DNA from: Streptomyces anulatus | GTDB taxonomy: Bacteria > Actinomycetota > Actinomycetes > Streptomycetales > Streptomycetaceae | Assembly: GCF_000721175.1 (NCBI RefSeq) | Contig: NZ_JOEZ01000003.1 | Coordinates: 62,001 to 126,000 of the forward strand | Reading direction: 5' to 3' | Length of the DNA: 64,000 bases | Part shown: piece by piece, positions 26,512 through 34,852 of the stretch | Layout of the letters: each line of letters opens with the position of its first letter | Numbering within the stretch: position 1 is the stretch's first letter | Position numbers and translations under genes: made by a program | The notes under the pieces: model-generated | The model's input: the letters and a program-made list of their open reading frames with translations, nothing else | Told to the model about the DNA's origin: nothing | Database searches by the model: none

Positions 26512-29442
26512 ATGGAGCCCACGCCGGAGCAGAGTCCGCATCACGCGTACCCCGACCACTGGGAAGCGGACGTGGTGCTCCGCGACGGTGGCACCGCGCG
26601 CATCAGACCGATCACCACGGACGACGCCGAGCGACTGGTCAGCTTCTACGAGCAGGTGTCCGACGAGTCGAAGTACTACCGGTTCTTCGCCCCGTATCCG
26701 CGGCTATCCGACCGGGACGTGCACCGCTTCACCCATCACGACTACGTCGACCGGGTGGGACTGGCGGTCACGATCGGCGGCGAGTTCATCGGAACCGTCC
26801 GCTACGACCGCATCAACGACCAGGGCCGCCCCGCCTCCGCGCCCGCCGACGAGGCCGAGGTCGCCTTCCTCGTCCAGGACGCCCACCAGGGCCGCGGCGT
26901 CGCGTCGGCGCTCCTCGAACACATCGCCGCGGTCGCCCGCGAGCGCGGCATCCGGCGCTTCGCGGCCGAGGTGCTCCCCGCCAACAACAAAATGATCAAG
27001 GTGTTCCGGGACGGCGGCTACACCCAGCGCCGCAGCTTCGAGGACGGCTCCGTCCACCTCACCCTCGACCTCGAACCCACCGAGAAGTCCCTCGCCGTCC
27101 AGCGCGGCCGTGAACAGCGCGCCGAGGCCCGCTCGGTGCAGCGGCTGCTGGCCCCCGGCTCCGTCGCGGTCATCGGCACCGGCCGCACTCCCGGCGGGGT
27201 GGGCCGCACGGTCCTGCGCAACCTCCTCGCCTCCGGCTACACCGGCCGTACGTACGCGGTGAACCGCGCCTTCGACGGGGACCTCACCACCCTCGACGGG
27301 GTCCCCGCCCACCGCACACTCGGCGAGATCGACGAACAGGTCGACCTCGCGGTCATCGCCGTCCCCGCCCACCGGGTCCCCGAGGCCGTCGCCGACTGCG
27401 GCGAGCACGGAGTCCAGGGTCTGGTCGTCCTCTCCGCCGGATACGCCGAGCGGGGCGCCGAGGGCCGCGAACTCCAGCGCGAGCTGGTCCGCCAGGCCCG
27501 CTCGTACGGCATGCGGATCATCGGCCCGAACGCCTTCGGCATCATCAACACCGCCGAGTCCGTCCGGCTGAACGCCTCGCTCGCCCCGGAGTCGCCCGCC
27601 CGCGGCCGGATCGGCCTGTTCACCCAGTCCGGCGCGATCGGCATCGCCCTGCTCTCCGGCCTCCACCGGCGCGGCGCGGGGCTGTCCTCCTTCATCTCGG
27701 CGGGCAACCGGGCCGATGTCTCCGGCAACGACTTCCTCCAGTACTCCTTCGAGGACCCGGACACCGACGTCGCCCTCCTCTACCTCGAATCGCTCGGCAA
27801 CCCCCGCAAGTTCACCCGCCTCGCCCGCCGCACCGCCGCCGTGAAGCCCGTCGTCGTGGTGAAGGGCGCCCGGCACAGCGGCTCCACCCCGCCCGGCCAC
27901 GCGGTCCCGGTCAGCCGCATCCCCGATGCCACGGTCTCCGCGCTGATGCGCCAGGCCGGCGTCATCCGGGTCGACACCGTGACCGAGATGGTCGACGCCG
28001 GGCTCCTGCTGGCGGGCCAGCCGCTCCCGGCCGGCCCGCGGGTCGCCATCCTCGGCAACTCGGAGTCCCTCGGTCTCCTGACGTACGATGCCTGCCTCGC
28101 CGAGGGGCTGCGCCCGCGCCCGCCGATCGACCTCACCACGGCCGCCTCCCCGCAGGACTTCCGGGACGCGCTGGCCGAGGCGCTGGCGGACGGTACCTGC
28201 GACGCGGTGATCGTCACCGCCATCCCGTGGGTGGGGGAGAACGGGGAGGCCGAGACCGGCGACGGCGAGGTGCTCGCCGCCGCCCTGCACAAGGCCGTGG
28301 CCGGGGGCTCGGCCAAGCCGGTGGCCGTCGTCCACGTCGAGATCGGCGGCCTCGCCGAGGCGCTGGCCGCCGCGAGCAGCACCGCCGCGCCCCGCCCCCG
28401 CACGGTGACGCCCGCCGCCCAGGCGCGGGCCGCCACCACAGCCACGACGGGCCCGGCCACGGGCACCGACCCGGCCACGGGCAAGGGCCCGCGGGTCGCC
28501 ACCGACCCGGCCACGGGCAAGGGCCCGCAGGTCGCCACCGACCCGGGGGCGGAAACCACCGGCCCCGGCCGCATTCCCGCCTACCCCGCAGCCGAACGCG
28601 CCGTACGGGCCCTCGCCGAGGCCGTGAAGTACGCCCAGTGGCGGCGCCAGGCGGCCGTGCCCGGCAAGATCCCCGAGTTCCTCGACGACACCATCGACGA
28701 GCCCGGGGCCGCCGCCCTGATCGAGGCACAGCTCACCACCGCCCCCGACCCGCGCGGGCGCCCGCTCACCCACGACGAGGCCCGCGAGCTGCTCGGCCGC
28801 TACGGCGTCGCCGTCCGCCCCACCCTGCCCGCCCCGGACCCGGAGGCGGCCGTCGCCGCGGCGGACCGGCTCGGCTACCCCGTCGCCCTCAAGACCACCG
28901 CGCCCCACCTGCGCCACCGCGCCGACCTCGGCGGGGTCCGCCTCGACCTCGCCGACGAGGAGGCGCTGCGCCGGGCGTACGGAGACCTCACCGACCTCCT
29001 CGGCAAGCCCGCCGAACTGCTCCCCGTCGTCCAGGCGATGGCCCCGCGGGGCGTCGACACCGTCGTGCGGGCCTCCATCGACGCGGCCGCCGGGGCCGTC
29101 CTCTCCTTCGGCCTCGCCGGCGCGCCCTCCGAACTGCTCGGTGACACCGCGCACCGGCTGGTCCCCGCCACCGACCGCGACGCCGCCGAGCTGATCCGGT
29201 CCATCAGGGCGGCCCCGGTGCTGTTCGGCTGGCGGGGTGCGGCCCCGGTCGACACCGCCGCGCTCGAAGAGCTGCTGCTGAGGCTGTCCCGGCTGGTCGA
29301 CGACCACCCCGAGGTGGTCTCCGTCGCCCTCGAACCGGTCGTCGTCGCCCCGCACGGACTGACCGTGCTCGGTGCGAGCGTCCGGCTCGCCCCGCCACCC
29401 GCCCGGAGCGACCTCGGCCCCCGCCGCCTTCCGAACTACTGA
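26512..29442 (+). CDS. GNAT / ADP-forming acyl-CoA synthetase fusion (Pat-type acetyltransferase)
   Basis: A 976-aa protein. Residues 20-190 form a GNAT acetyltransferase domain with the acetyl-CoA loop QGRGVASAL. Residues 205-620 form a CoA-binding and ligase domain of ADP-forming acyl-CoA synthetases (GSVAVIGTGRTPGGVG, FTQSGAIGIALL). A Thr/Pro/Gly linker with a duplicated 12-residue unit lies near 652-675. An ATP-grasp-like domain follows to the end (VAVRPTLPAPDPEAAVAAADRLGYPVALK). The GNAT domain is N-terminal, the order described for S. lividans PatA and opposite to Salmonella Pat. These proteins acetylate and so switch off acyl-CoA synthetases. The mRNA appears leaderless. Confidence 0.9.
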   Translation: MEPTPEQSPHHAYPDHWEADVVLRDGGTARIRPITTDDAERLVSFYEQVSDESKYYRFFAPYPRLSDRDVHRFTHHDYVDRVGLAVTIGGEFIGTVRYDRINDQGRPASAPADEAEVAFLVQDAHQGRGVASALLEHIAAVARERGIRRFAAEVLPANNKMIKVFRDGGYTQRRSFEDGSVHLTLDLEPTEKSLAVQRGREQRAEARSVQRLLAPGSVAVIGTGRTPGGVGRTVLRNLLASGYTGRTYAVNRAFDGDLTTLDGVPAHRTLGEIDEQVDLAVIAVPAHRVPEAVADCGEHGVQGLVVLSAGYAERGAEGRELQRELVRQARSYGMRIIGPNAFGIINTAESVRLNASLAPESPARGRIGLFTQSGAIGIALLSGLHRRGAGLSSFISAGNRADVSGNDFLQYSFEDPDTDVALLYLESLGNPRKFTRLARRTAAVKPVVVVKGARHSGSTPPGHAVPVSRIPDATVSALMRQAGVIRVDTVTEMVDAGLLLAGQPLPAGPRVAILGNSESLGLLTYDACLAEGLRPRPPIDLTTAASPQDFRDALAEALADGTCDAVIVTAIPWVGENGEAETGDGEVLAAALHKAVAGGSAKPVAVVHVEIGGLAEALAAASSTAAPRPRTVTPAAQARAATTATTGPATGTDPATGKGPRVATDPATGKGPQVATDPGAETTGPGRIPAYPAAERAVRALAEAVKYAQWRRQAAVPGKIPEFLDDTIDEPGAAALIEAQLTTAPDPRGRPLTHDEARELLGRYGVAVRPTLPAPDPEAAVAAADRLGYPVALKTTAPHLRHRADLGGVRLDLADEEALRRAYGDLTDLLGKPAELLPVVQAMAPRGVDTVVRASIDAAAGAVLSFGLAGAPSELLGDTAHRLVPATDRDAAELIRSIRAAPVLFGWRGAAPVDTAALEELLLRLSRLVDDHPEVVSVALEPVVVAPHGLTVLGASVRLAPPPARSDLGPRRLPNY
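28465..28536 (+). repeat. 36-bp in-frame tandem repeat
   Basis: Two 36-bp copies (28465-28500 and 28501-28536) differing by one base, with a partial third start at 28537. They encode the repeated TDPATGKGP unit in the linker of the GNAT/acyl-CoA synthetase. Confidence 0.92.
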
Positions 29443-29493
29443 GGCCCACCGGGGCGTCCCCGGCAGTCACCGGTCCGCCGTAGGATGGTGCTC

Positions 29494-30090
29494 ATGGCAA
29501 AGACCGGTACGACGACCCAGGGGCTGCGCGCGGCGATCGAGCGCAGCGGCTACTACCCGGCCCTCGTGGCCGAGGCGGTGGAGGCCGCCGTCGGCGGGGA
29601 ACCGGTCGCTTCGTACCTGGTGCATCAGGAGACCACGTTCGACTCCAACGAGGTGCGCCGCCATGTGACGGTCCTCGTCCTGACCGAGCACCGGTTCATC
29701 GTCAGCCACACAGACGAGCAGGCCGCCGACACCAGCTCCCCGACGCCGTACGCCACCACCTCCACCGAGTCGGTGAAGCTGGAGCGGATCTCCTCCGTCG
29801 TGGTCAGCCGGGTGGTGGCCAACCCGGAGAAGTACGTCCCGGGCACCCTGCCCCGCGAGGTCGTCCTGACCATCGGCTGGGGCGCGGTCTCCCGGATTGA
29901 CCTGGAGCCCGCCGCCTGCGGCGACGCCAACTGCGAGGCCGACCACGGTTACACCGGCAGCTCCACCGCCGACGATCTGAGCCTGCGGGTCAGCGAGGCC
30001 GGTGACGGCCCCGACGCCGTGCGCCAGACCCTCGCCTTCGCGCAGTCGCTCTCCGAGGCCACGGCCGCCACCGCGGCGACCGGCCGCTGA
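29494..30090 (+). CDS. DUF5998 family protein
   Basis: A 198-aa soluble protein beginning MAKTGTTTQGLRAAIERSGYYPALV. It matches what I recall as DUF5998, a conserved actinobacterial family without known function. It is predicted to be mainly beta-rich, with a short Cys pair (CGDANCEADHG) near residue 140. The mRNA looks leaderless: TAGGAT at 29481-29486, seven bases before the ATG. Its stop overlaps the start of the next gene (TGATG), so the two are translationally coupled. Confidence 0.8.
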   Translation: MAKTGTTTQGLRAAIERSGYYPALVAEAVEAAVGGEPVASYLVHQETTFDSNEVRRHVTVLVLTEHRFIVSHTDEQAADTSSPTPYATTSTESVKLERISSVVVSRVVANPEKYVPGTLPREVVLTIGWGAVSRIDLEPAACGDANCEADHGYTGSSTADDLSLRVSEAGDGPDAVRQTLAFAQSLSEATAATAATGR

Positions 30091-31277
30091 TGGCCCAGCC
30101 CGCCTGGCAGGATCCCGTCCCGCTGCCCCTCGACACCGCGCCCGTGCCCGAGTACGGCAGCGGCTCGCTCGCCGACCTGCTGCCGACCCTCGTCGCCGGA
30201 CAGCAGGTGCCGGGGTTCACCGCCGCGATCCCCGAGCTGACCCCGGCCGACCGCAACTGCGTCTTCCTGATCGACGGCCTCGGCTGGGAGCAGATCAAGG
30301 CCCACCCGGACGAGGCCCCGTTCCTGCACTCCCTCCTGCCAACCTCACGCGGCGGCACCGGCCGCCCGCTCACCGCGGGGTTCCCCGCCACCACCGCGAC
30401 CTCGCTCGCCTCGGTCGGCACGGGGCTGCCGCCCGGCGAGCACGGCCTGCCCGGATACACCGCGCGCAACCCGGAGACCGGCGAGCTGATGAACCAGCTC
30501 CGCTGGAGGCCCTGGACGCCGCCGAAGGTCTGGCAGCCCTACCCCACGGTCTTCCAGCTCGCCGACGCCGCGGGTGTGCACACCGCGCAGGTCTCCGCAC
30601 CGACGTTCGAGCAGACCCCCCTCACCAAGGTCGCGCTCAGCGGCGGCTCCTTCCTCGGCCGGCTCTCCGGCGAGGACCGGATGGACGTCGCCGCCCAGCG
30701 CCTGGCCGCCGGCGACCGCTCGCTCGTCTACACGTACTACAGCGAGGTCGACGGCAAGGGCCACCGCTTCGGCACCGACTCCGACGCCTGGCGCGGCCAG
30801 CTGATGTACGTCGACGGGCTCGCCCGACGCCTCGCCGAGCAGCTCCCGCCGCGCTCGGCGCTCTACATCACCGCCGACCACGGCATGATCGACATCCCGT
30901 TCGACGAGCAGTCCCGGATCGACTTCGACGAGGACTGGGAGCTGCGCGCCGGCGTCGCCCTCCTCGGCGGCGAAGGCCGCGCCCGCCACGTCTACGCGGT
31001 GCCGGGCGCACAGGCCGACGTCCTGGCCGTCTGGCGCGAGGTGCTCGGCGAGCAGTTCTGGATCGCGAGCCGGGACGAGGCCATCGCGGCCGGCTGGTTC
31101 GGGCCGACGGTCGACGAGCGGGTGTACGGACGGATCGGCGACGTGGTCGCCGCCGCCCACGACGACGTGATCATTACGGCCTCCGTCAACGAGCCCCACG
31201 AGTCGGCGATGGTCGGCGTGCACGGCTCCCTGACTCCCGTGGAACAGCTCGTCCCGCTCCTCGAAGTACGCTCGTAA
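30090..31277 (+). CDS. Alkaline phosphatase-superfamily phosphodiesterase
   Basis: A 395-aa protein of the nucleotide pyrophosphatase/phosphodiesterase branch. VFLIDGLGW (near residue 54) carries the first metal-ligand Asp. FPATTATSLASVGTG (near 95) provides the nucleophile Thr. SEVDGKGHRFG and ITADHGMID supply the remaining Asp/His metal ligands. There is no signal peptide, so it is probably cytoplasmic. The ATG overlaps the DUF5998 stop by one base. tdk follows 47 nt downstream, suggesting a nucleotide-related role (inference). Confidence 0.88.
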   Translation: MAQPAWQDPVPLPLDTAPVPEYGSGSLADLLPTLVAGQQVPGFTAAIPELTPADRNCVFLIDGLGWEQIKAHPDEAPFLHSLLPTSRGGTGRPLTAGFPATTATSLASVGTGLPPGEHGLPGYTARNPETGELMNQLRWRPWTPPKVWQPYPTVFQLADAAGVHTAQVSAPTFEQTPLTKVALSGGSFLGRLSGEDRMDVAAQRLAAGDRSLVYTYYSEVDGKGHRFGTDSDAWRGQLMYVDGLARRLAEQLPPRSALYITADHGMIDIPFDEQSRIDFDEDWELRAGVALLGGEGRARHVYAVPGAQADVLAVWREVLGEQFWIASRDEAIAAGWFGPTVDERVYGRIGDVVAAAHDDVIITASVNEPHESAMVGVHGSLTPVEQLVPLLEVRS

Positions 31278-31324
31278 CCCCTCCCGCCGTGCCCACCCCC
31301 CCTCAGAAAGGCGCTCGACCCCTC

Positions 31325-31975
31325 ATGCCCGAGCTGGTGTTCTTCTCCGGAACCATGGACTGCGGAAAGAGCACGCTGGCCCTGCAGATCGGTCACAACC
31401 GCTCGGCACGCGGGCTCCAGGGCGTGATCTTCACCCGGGACGACCGCGCGGGGGAGGGCAAGCTCTCCTCCCGGCTCGGCCTGGTGACGGACGCCGTCGA
31501 GGCCGAGGAGGGCATGGACCTGTACGCGCACATCGTGGGCCGGGTCAGCCGGGGCGGCCGGGTCGACTACGTGATCGTGGACGAGGCGCAGTTCCTCGCC
31601 CCCGAGCAGATCGACCAACTGGCCCGTGTCGTCGATGACCTGGGGCTCGACGTCTTCGCCTTCGGCATCACCACGGACTTCCGCACCAAGCTGTTCCCCG
31701 GCTCCCAGCGGCTGATCGAGCTGGCCGACCGGATAGAGGCCCTCCAGGTCGAGGCGCTCTGCTGGTGCGGCGCCCGCGCCACGCACAACGCCCGTACGGT
31801 GGACGGCGAGATGGTCGTCGAGGGCGCCCAGGTCGTCGTCGGCGACGTCAACCGGCAGGCGGGCGAGGTCGGTTACGAGGTGCTCTGCCGCCGGCACCAC
31901 CGCCGCCGCACGACCGCGACCGCGGCCCACGCGGGCGCCCTCTCCCCGGACGTCCTCCCGGTCAACCACGCCTGA
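31325..31975 (+). CDS. tdk: Thymidine kinase
   Basis: A 216-aa type II thymidine kinase. It has P-loop GTMDCGKST, Walker B/base residue VIVDEAQFL, the zinc-site cysteines in CWCGARA and CRRH, and the lasso region near YEVLCRR. It phosphorylates thymidine in the salvage pathway. The frame is open upstream, but homology begins at the ATG at 31325. The last 29 codons recur in diverged form at 33552-33644 (see the ghost feature), so this 3' end marks a recombination boundary. Confidence 0.95.
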   Translation: MPELVFFSGTMDCGKSTLALQIGHNRSARGLQGVIFTRDDRAGEGKLSSRLGLVTDAVEAEEGMDLYAHIVGRVSRGGRVDYVIVDEAQFLAPEQIDQLARVVDDLGLDVFAFGITTDFRTKLFPGSQRLIELADRIEALQVEALCWCGARATHNARTVDGEMVVEGAQVVVGDVNRQAGEVGYEVLCRRHHRRRTTATAAHAGALSPDVLPVNHA

Positions 31976-31994
31976 CCGCCGGGGCGTAGCGGCC

Positions 31995-32012
31995 CGGACA
32001 GTCCGCTGTCCG
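31995..32012 (+). terminator. Small hairpin after tdk
   Basis: CGGACAG (31995-32001) pairs perfectly with CTGTCCG (32006-32012), loop TCCG. This is a weak terminator candidate. From here to 32257 no gene was recognised. Confidence 0.4.
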
Positions 32013-32257
32013 ATGGCAGGTCTTCCCCGCCGCAGAGGCCGGCCAACGGCATTGCGGGAACCGTTCGAAACCTGGTGCGTCTCTTGGCGGCCGGCACTGG
32101 AAGTCCTTCGGGGGTTGACGTGCGGGTTCGGGCCGTCCTGGTCGGCGATCAAGTGCTGTGACCGGGAAGGTTCGCCGGTGCCGGACAGGCGGAACTCCGT
32201 ACGGACGCCACTGCTGGCGGATAGCGTCATGCTCACGGTGAAGGGGGATTCGTGATC

Positions 32258-32824
32258 ATGGCAGAACGTGCGGTTCCGCCCCGCGTGGTAGCCGCGGAGC
32301 GTGTCGCTGTCGAGGCGGGATTCAAGAAGAGTTGCATCCCGGAAATAGGCAGGCTGCTCGGCCTGGCCGCTGCGGCGAAGCCTCACGGGGTCATTGCGGA
32401 GAGCGGCACCGGCTCGGGCGTGGGCACCGCCTGGCTGCACAGTGGCCTGGGTGCCGGTGCCCGCCTGGTCACAGTGGAGCGTGATGAGGAGCTGGCCCGT
32501 CGAGCGGCCTGCATCTTCGGGGACGACGACCGTGTCAGCGTCCTCACCGGGGACTGGAGGCTGCTTGAGCAGCATGCCCCTTTCGACGTCTTCTTCTGCG
32601 ACGGCGGAGGCAAGCGTGACGACCCCGAGGGGGTCGTCGAGCTGCTTGCTCCAGGTGGCCTTCTCATCCTGGACGACTTCACCCCATCGCCCCATTGGCC
32701 GCCTCGTTTCGGCGGCGAAGTGGATGAGCTCCGCCTGTTCTACCTCACTCATCCAGCCCTGGACGCCACCGAAGTACTTGCGACGACAGCCAGTTCAGCG
32801 GTTGTTGCGGCACGCCGCCTCTAG
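32258..32824 (+). CDS. SAM-dependent methyltransferase-like protein
   Basis: A 188-aa class I methyltransferase fold. The SAM-binding motif I is ESGTGSGVGTAWL. An acidic residue follows strand 2 (VTVERDEEL), then FDVFFCDGG and LLILDDFTPSPHW. It resembles short O-methyltransferase-like proteins, and the substrate is unknown. The ATG at 32258 was preferred to the GTG at 32252 because AAGGGGGA sits nine bases upstream. It lies in the accessory segment between intact tdk and its 3'-end ghost and is probably acquired. Confidence 0.75.
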   Translation: MAERAVPPRVVAAERVAVEAGFKKSCIPEIGRLLGLAAAAKPHGVIAESGTGSGVGTAWLHSGLGAGARLVTVERDEELARRAACIFGDDDRVSVLTGDWRLLEQHAPFDVFFCDGGGKRDDPEGVVELLAPGGLLILDDFTPSPHWPPRFGGEVDELRLFYLTHPALDATEVLATTASSAVVAARRL

Positions 32825-32948
32825 CCGGGAAGGCTGCAAGGGTTCTTGATCACGCCGCGAGGGCTGGTTGCCGCCCCAGCGGATGCCCTTCGCGCTGCGG
32901 ACGCGAGCGCGTTCTCGGCGTTGTGCGGCGAGTACGTAGCTGGCCGGG

Positions 32949-33101
32949 GTGGACCCTGACGTCGACGGCCTGTGGGCCACGTGGAAGGTCACCGACGACA
33001 TCAGTCTCAAGCATGTCGAGGGCTACAAGGAGATGGAACGCTACGCCAAGATCGACAAAGAAGGCGGCGACCATCACCTGCTCTACGAGAACGGAGGCTG
33101 A
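32949..33101 (+). CDS. Short unrecognised ORF
   Basis: A 50-aa frame (VDPDVDGLWATWKVTDDISLKH...). It starts at a GTG and ends 2 nt before the next gene. The hydrophilic, codon-biased sequence looks like real or recently real coding DNA, possibly the tail of a lost larger gene. No family was recognised, and no good ribosome site was seen. Confidence 0.35.
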   Translation: MDPDVDGLWATWKVTDDISLKHVEGYKEMERYAKIDKEGGDHHLLYENGG

Positions 33102-33103
33102 GG

Positions 33104-33544
33104 GTGGCAGACGAACAGAGCGGGAGCGCGCCGGCGCCGCTGCTGGCGAAGGCCGGGCTGGAGGTCGTGGCGCAGGGCGTCGCCGAAGGGCTGCCCTCGT
33201 ACGCGCGGGCCTTCAAGGCCCTCGTCAATGTCGAGGTGGCCCCGCGGGCCACCGTGGCGCGCTCGGCGCCGGAGGCGCTGGTGGAGGCCGACCGGCTGTG
33301 GCTGGAGCAGGCGCGGACCGCTGCCGTCATCGATGACGAGGGCTGCTTCCTGGTCCGGGGGGCCGATCGCGACTGGGTCCGGGTGCGGCGCACCTCGCAC
33401 ACCGCGCTCTCCGCCGCCCTCGTACCCGGGGCCGGCTCCATGGTCATCGCGATGTCCCCGGACGGCCGACGGCTGTGCGCCCTCACCGAGGAGGACGACG
33501 ACTACTGGATCGTCGTGCACCGTTTCGAGGACCGTCCCGTGTGA
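33104..33544 (+). CDS. Hypothetical protein in the tdk-downstream cargo
   Basis: A 146-aa soluble protein. Residues 1-60 are Ala-rich and helical. The rest looks beta-rich (EGCFLVRGADRDWVRVRRTSH, GSMVIAMSPDGRRLCALTEEDDDYWIVVHRFEDRP). I do not recognise the family. The GTG at 33104 follows CGGAGG at suitable distance. The gene ends just seven bases before the tdk 3'-end ghost, so it is the last gene of the inserted segment. Confidence 0.65.
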   Translation: MADEQSGSAPAPLLAKAGLEVVAQGVAEGLPSYARAFKALVNVEVAPRATVARSAPEALVEADRLWLEQARTAAVIDDEGCFLVRGADRDWVRVRRTSHTALSAALVPGAGSMVIAMSPDGRRLCALTEEDDDYWIVVHRFEDRPV

Positions 33545-33551
33545 ACCGGGG

Positions 33552-33644
33552 TGCCGCCGGCACCACCGCCGCCGCACGACCGCGGGATCCGCCCGCGCGG
33601 GCAGCCTCTCCCCGGACGTGCTGCCGGTCGCCTCCGACGCCTGA
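33552..33644 (+). pseudogene. Ghost of the tdk 3' end
   Basis: 33 bases (33552-33584) are identical to 31886-31918 in tdk. Similarity continues in frame to the stop codon. Translated, it reads CRRHHRRRTT then LSPDVLPV, against the same words in Tdk, with a one-codon length difference and several substitutions. It has no start and cannot be a gene. It marks an earlier tdk end separated from the gene by about 1.6 kb of cargo. Confidence 0.88.
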
Positions 33645-33661
33645 GGCTCCCTGTACGCCTC

Positions 33662-33826
33662 AGAGCCTGTCGGGTGACCTCCGACCGGGCGGCCACGCCC
33701 TGGCACGCACGCTTCCGGCGTTGCCGAGATGCCCTGGTAGCTCCGCTACGAGGACCTCTCGGCGCCTCGGAATCGCACGCAACAGACCGCTTCCGCTTTC
33801 CGGTCGAAGGCCAACCGGCAGGCTCT
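33662..33826. mobile_element. 165-bp MITE-like element
   Basis: The terminal inverted repeats AGAGCCTGTCGG (33662-33673) and CCGGCAGGCTCT (33815-33826) match in 11 of 12 positions. Between them is non-coding DNA. The right end sits in CTAA, so the element supplies the TAG stop of the VOC gene on the minus strand. It is too short for a transposase, so it is a passive element or a deletion relic. Confidence 0.6.
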
Positions 33827-34619
33827 AAGGGCTGTCAGTGGAGCCGCTCCCGGCGGACCTGATGACCGTGAACACGGCCCCCTCCGGATCCGCGACCGTC
33901 GCCAGCCGGCCGCTCGACCCCTCGCGCGGCGGCTGCAGGACGCGGCCGCCCAGCTCCACCACCCGGGCCGTGGCCCGGTCGGTGTCGGCGACCTCGAAGT
34001 ACGTCATCCAGTGCGGCCCCCGGTCGCGTGGCAGCGCGTGGCCGACCCCGTGCAGGGCCGCCACCGGGACGTCGTCCAGAAGGAGGGTCTGGTAGTCGAA
34101 GTCGGCCGAGACGACCGCCTCCGTCTCGTAGCCGAAGACCGTCTGGTAGAACTTCGCGACCATCGAGGTCTCCCGGGTCACCAGCTCGTTCCAGACGGGG
34201 GTGCCGGGCACGCCCGCCGTCATCGTGCCGATGTGCTCCGAGCCCTGCCAGATGCCGAAGACCGCCCCGCTCGGGTCCGAGGCGATGGCGAGCCGCCCGG
34301 CCTCGCCCGCGTCCAGCGGGCCGACCGCGACCGTCCCGCCGCAGGAGCGGATGGTCTCCGCCGTGGCGTCGGCGTCGTCCGTGGCGAGGTAGGTGGTCCA
34401 GGCGATCGGGAGCGGCCGGTCGGGCGGCAGCTGGCCGATGCCCGCGACCTCCTTGCCGTGCAGCAGTCCGCGGACGTAGGGGCCCAGCTGTTGGGGGCCC
34501 GGCCGGAACTCCCAGTCGAACAGGGCTCCGTAGAACTCCTGGGTCGTGGTCAGGCCGTGCACGATCAGACTCACCCAGCAAGGTGTTCCGGGCGTACACC
34601 GGGCGGGAGCCTCGGTCAT
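33825..34619 (-). CDS. VOC-superfamily (glyoxalase-like) protein, two domains
   Basis: A 264-aa protein made of two tandem VOC modules. The first is at about 8-125 (CWVSLIVHGLTTTQEFYGALFDWEF...GAVFGIWQG). The second is at about 135-255 (PVWNELVTRETSMVAKFYQTVFGYE...GAVFTVIRS). Such proteins bind metals or small molecules (bleomycin-resistance or glyoxalase fold), and the substrate is unknown. The ATG at 34619 follows GGAGACAAG. The C-terminal stop lies in the end of the MITE-like element, so the last residues may differ from those of relatives. Confidence 0.85.
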   Translation of the reverse strand: MTEAPARCTPGTPCWVSLIVHGLTTTQEFYGALFDWEFRPGPQQLGPYVRGLLHGKEVAGIGQLPPDRPLPIAWTTYLATDDADATAETIRSCGGTVAVGPLDAGEAGRLAIASDPSGAVFGIWQGSEHIGTMTAGVPGTPVWNELVTRETSMVAKFYQTVFGYETEAVVSADFDYQTLLLDDVPVAALHGVGHALPRDRGPHWMTYFEVADTDRATARVVELGGRVLQPPREGSSGRLATVADPEGAVFTVIRSAGSGSTDSP

Positions 34620-34852
34620 CGTCTTGTCTCCTCGGACCGTTGTGGTGGCCGTGCGGGGGAACGGGACAGGGACGCCGTCCCGGGTCGGGAAGCGGTCCGC
34701 GTGCCCCGTGCAGATGCTTGCACCCCCCGGCGCGGGAAGCGCACCGGCCGCGCCGCGTCGTCCGGGTTCTCGACGAGGGACGACCGGATCCCGTCGGCCG
34801 TCCCTTCCGATGCCGTTACGGGTGCCAGGGCCTCTGCGCGAGGATGGCACCC

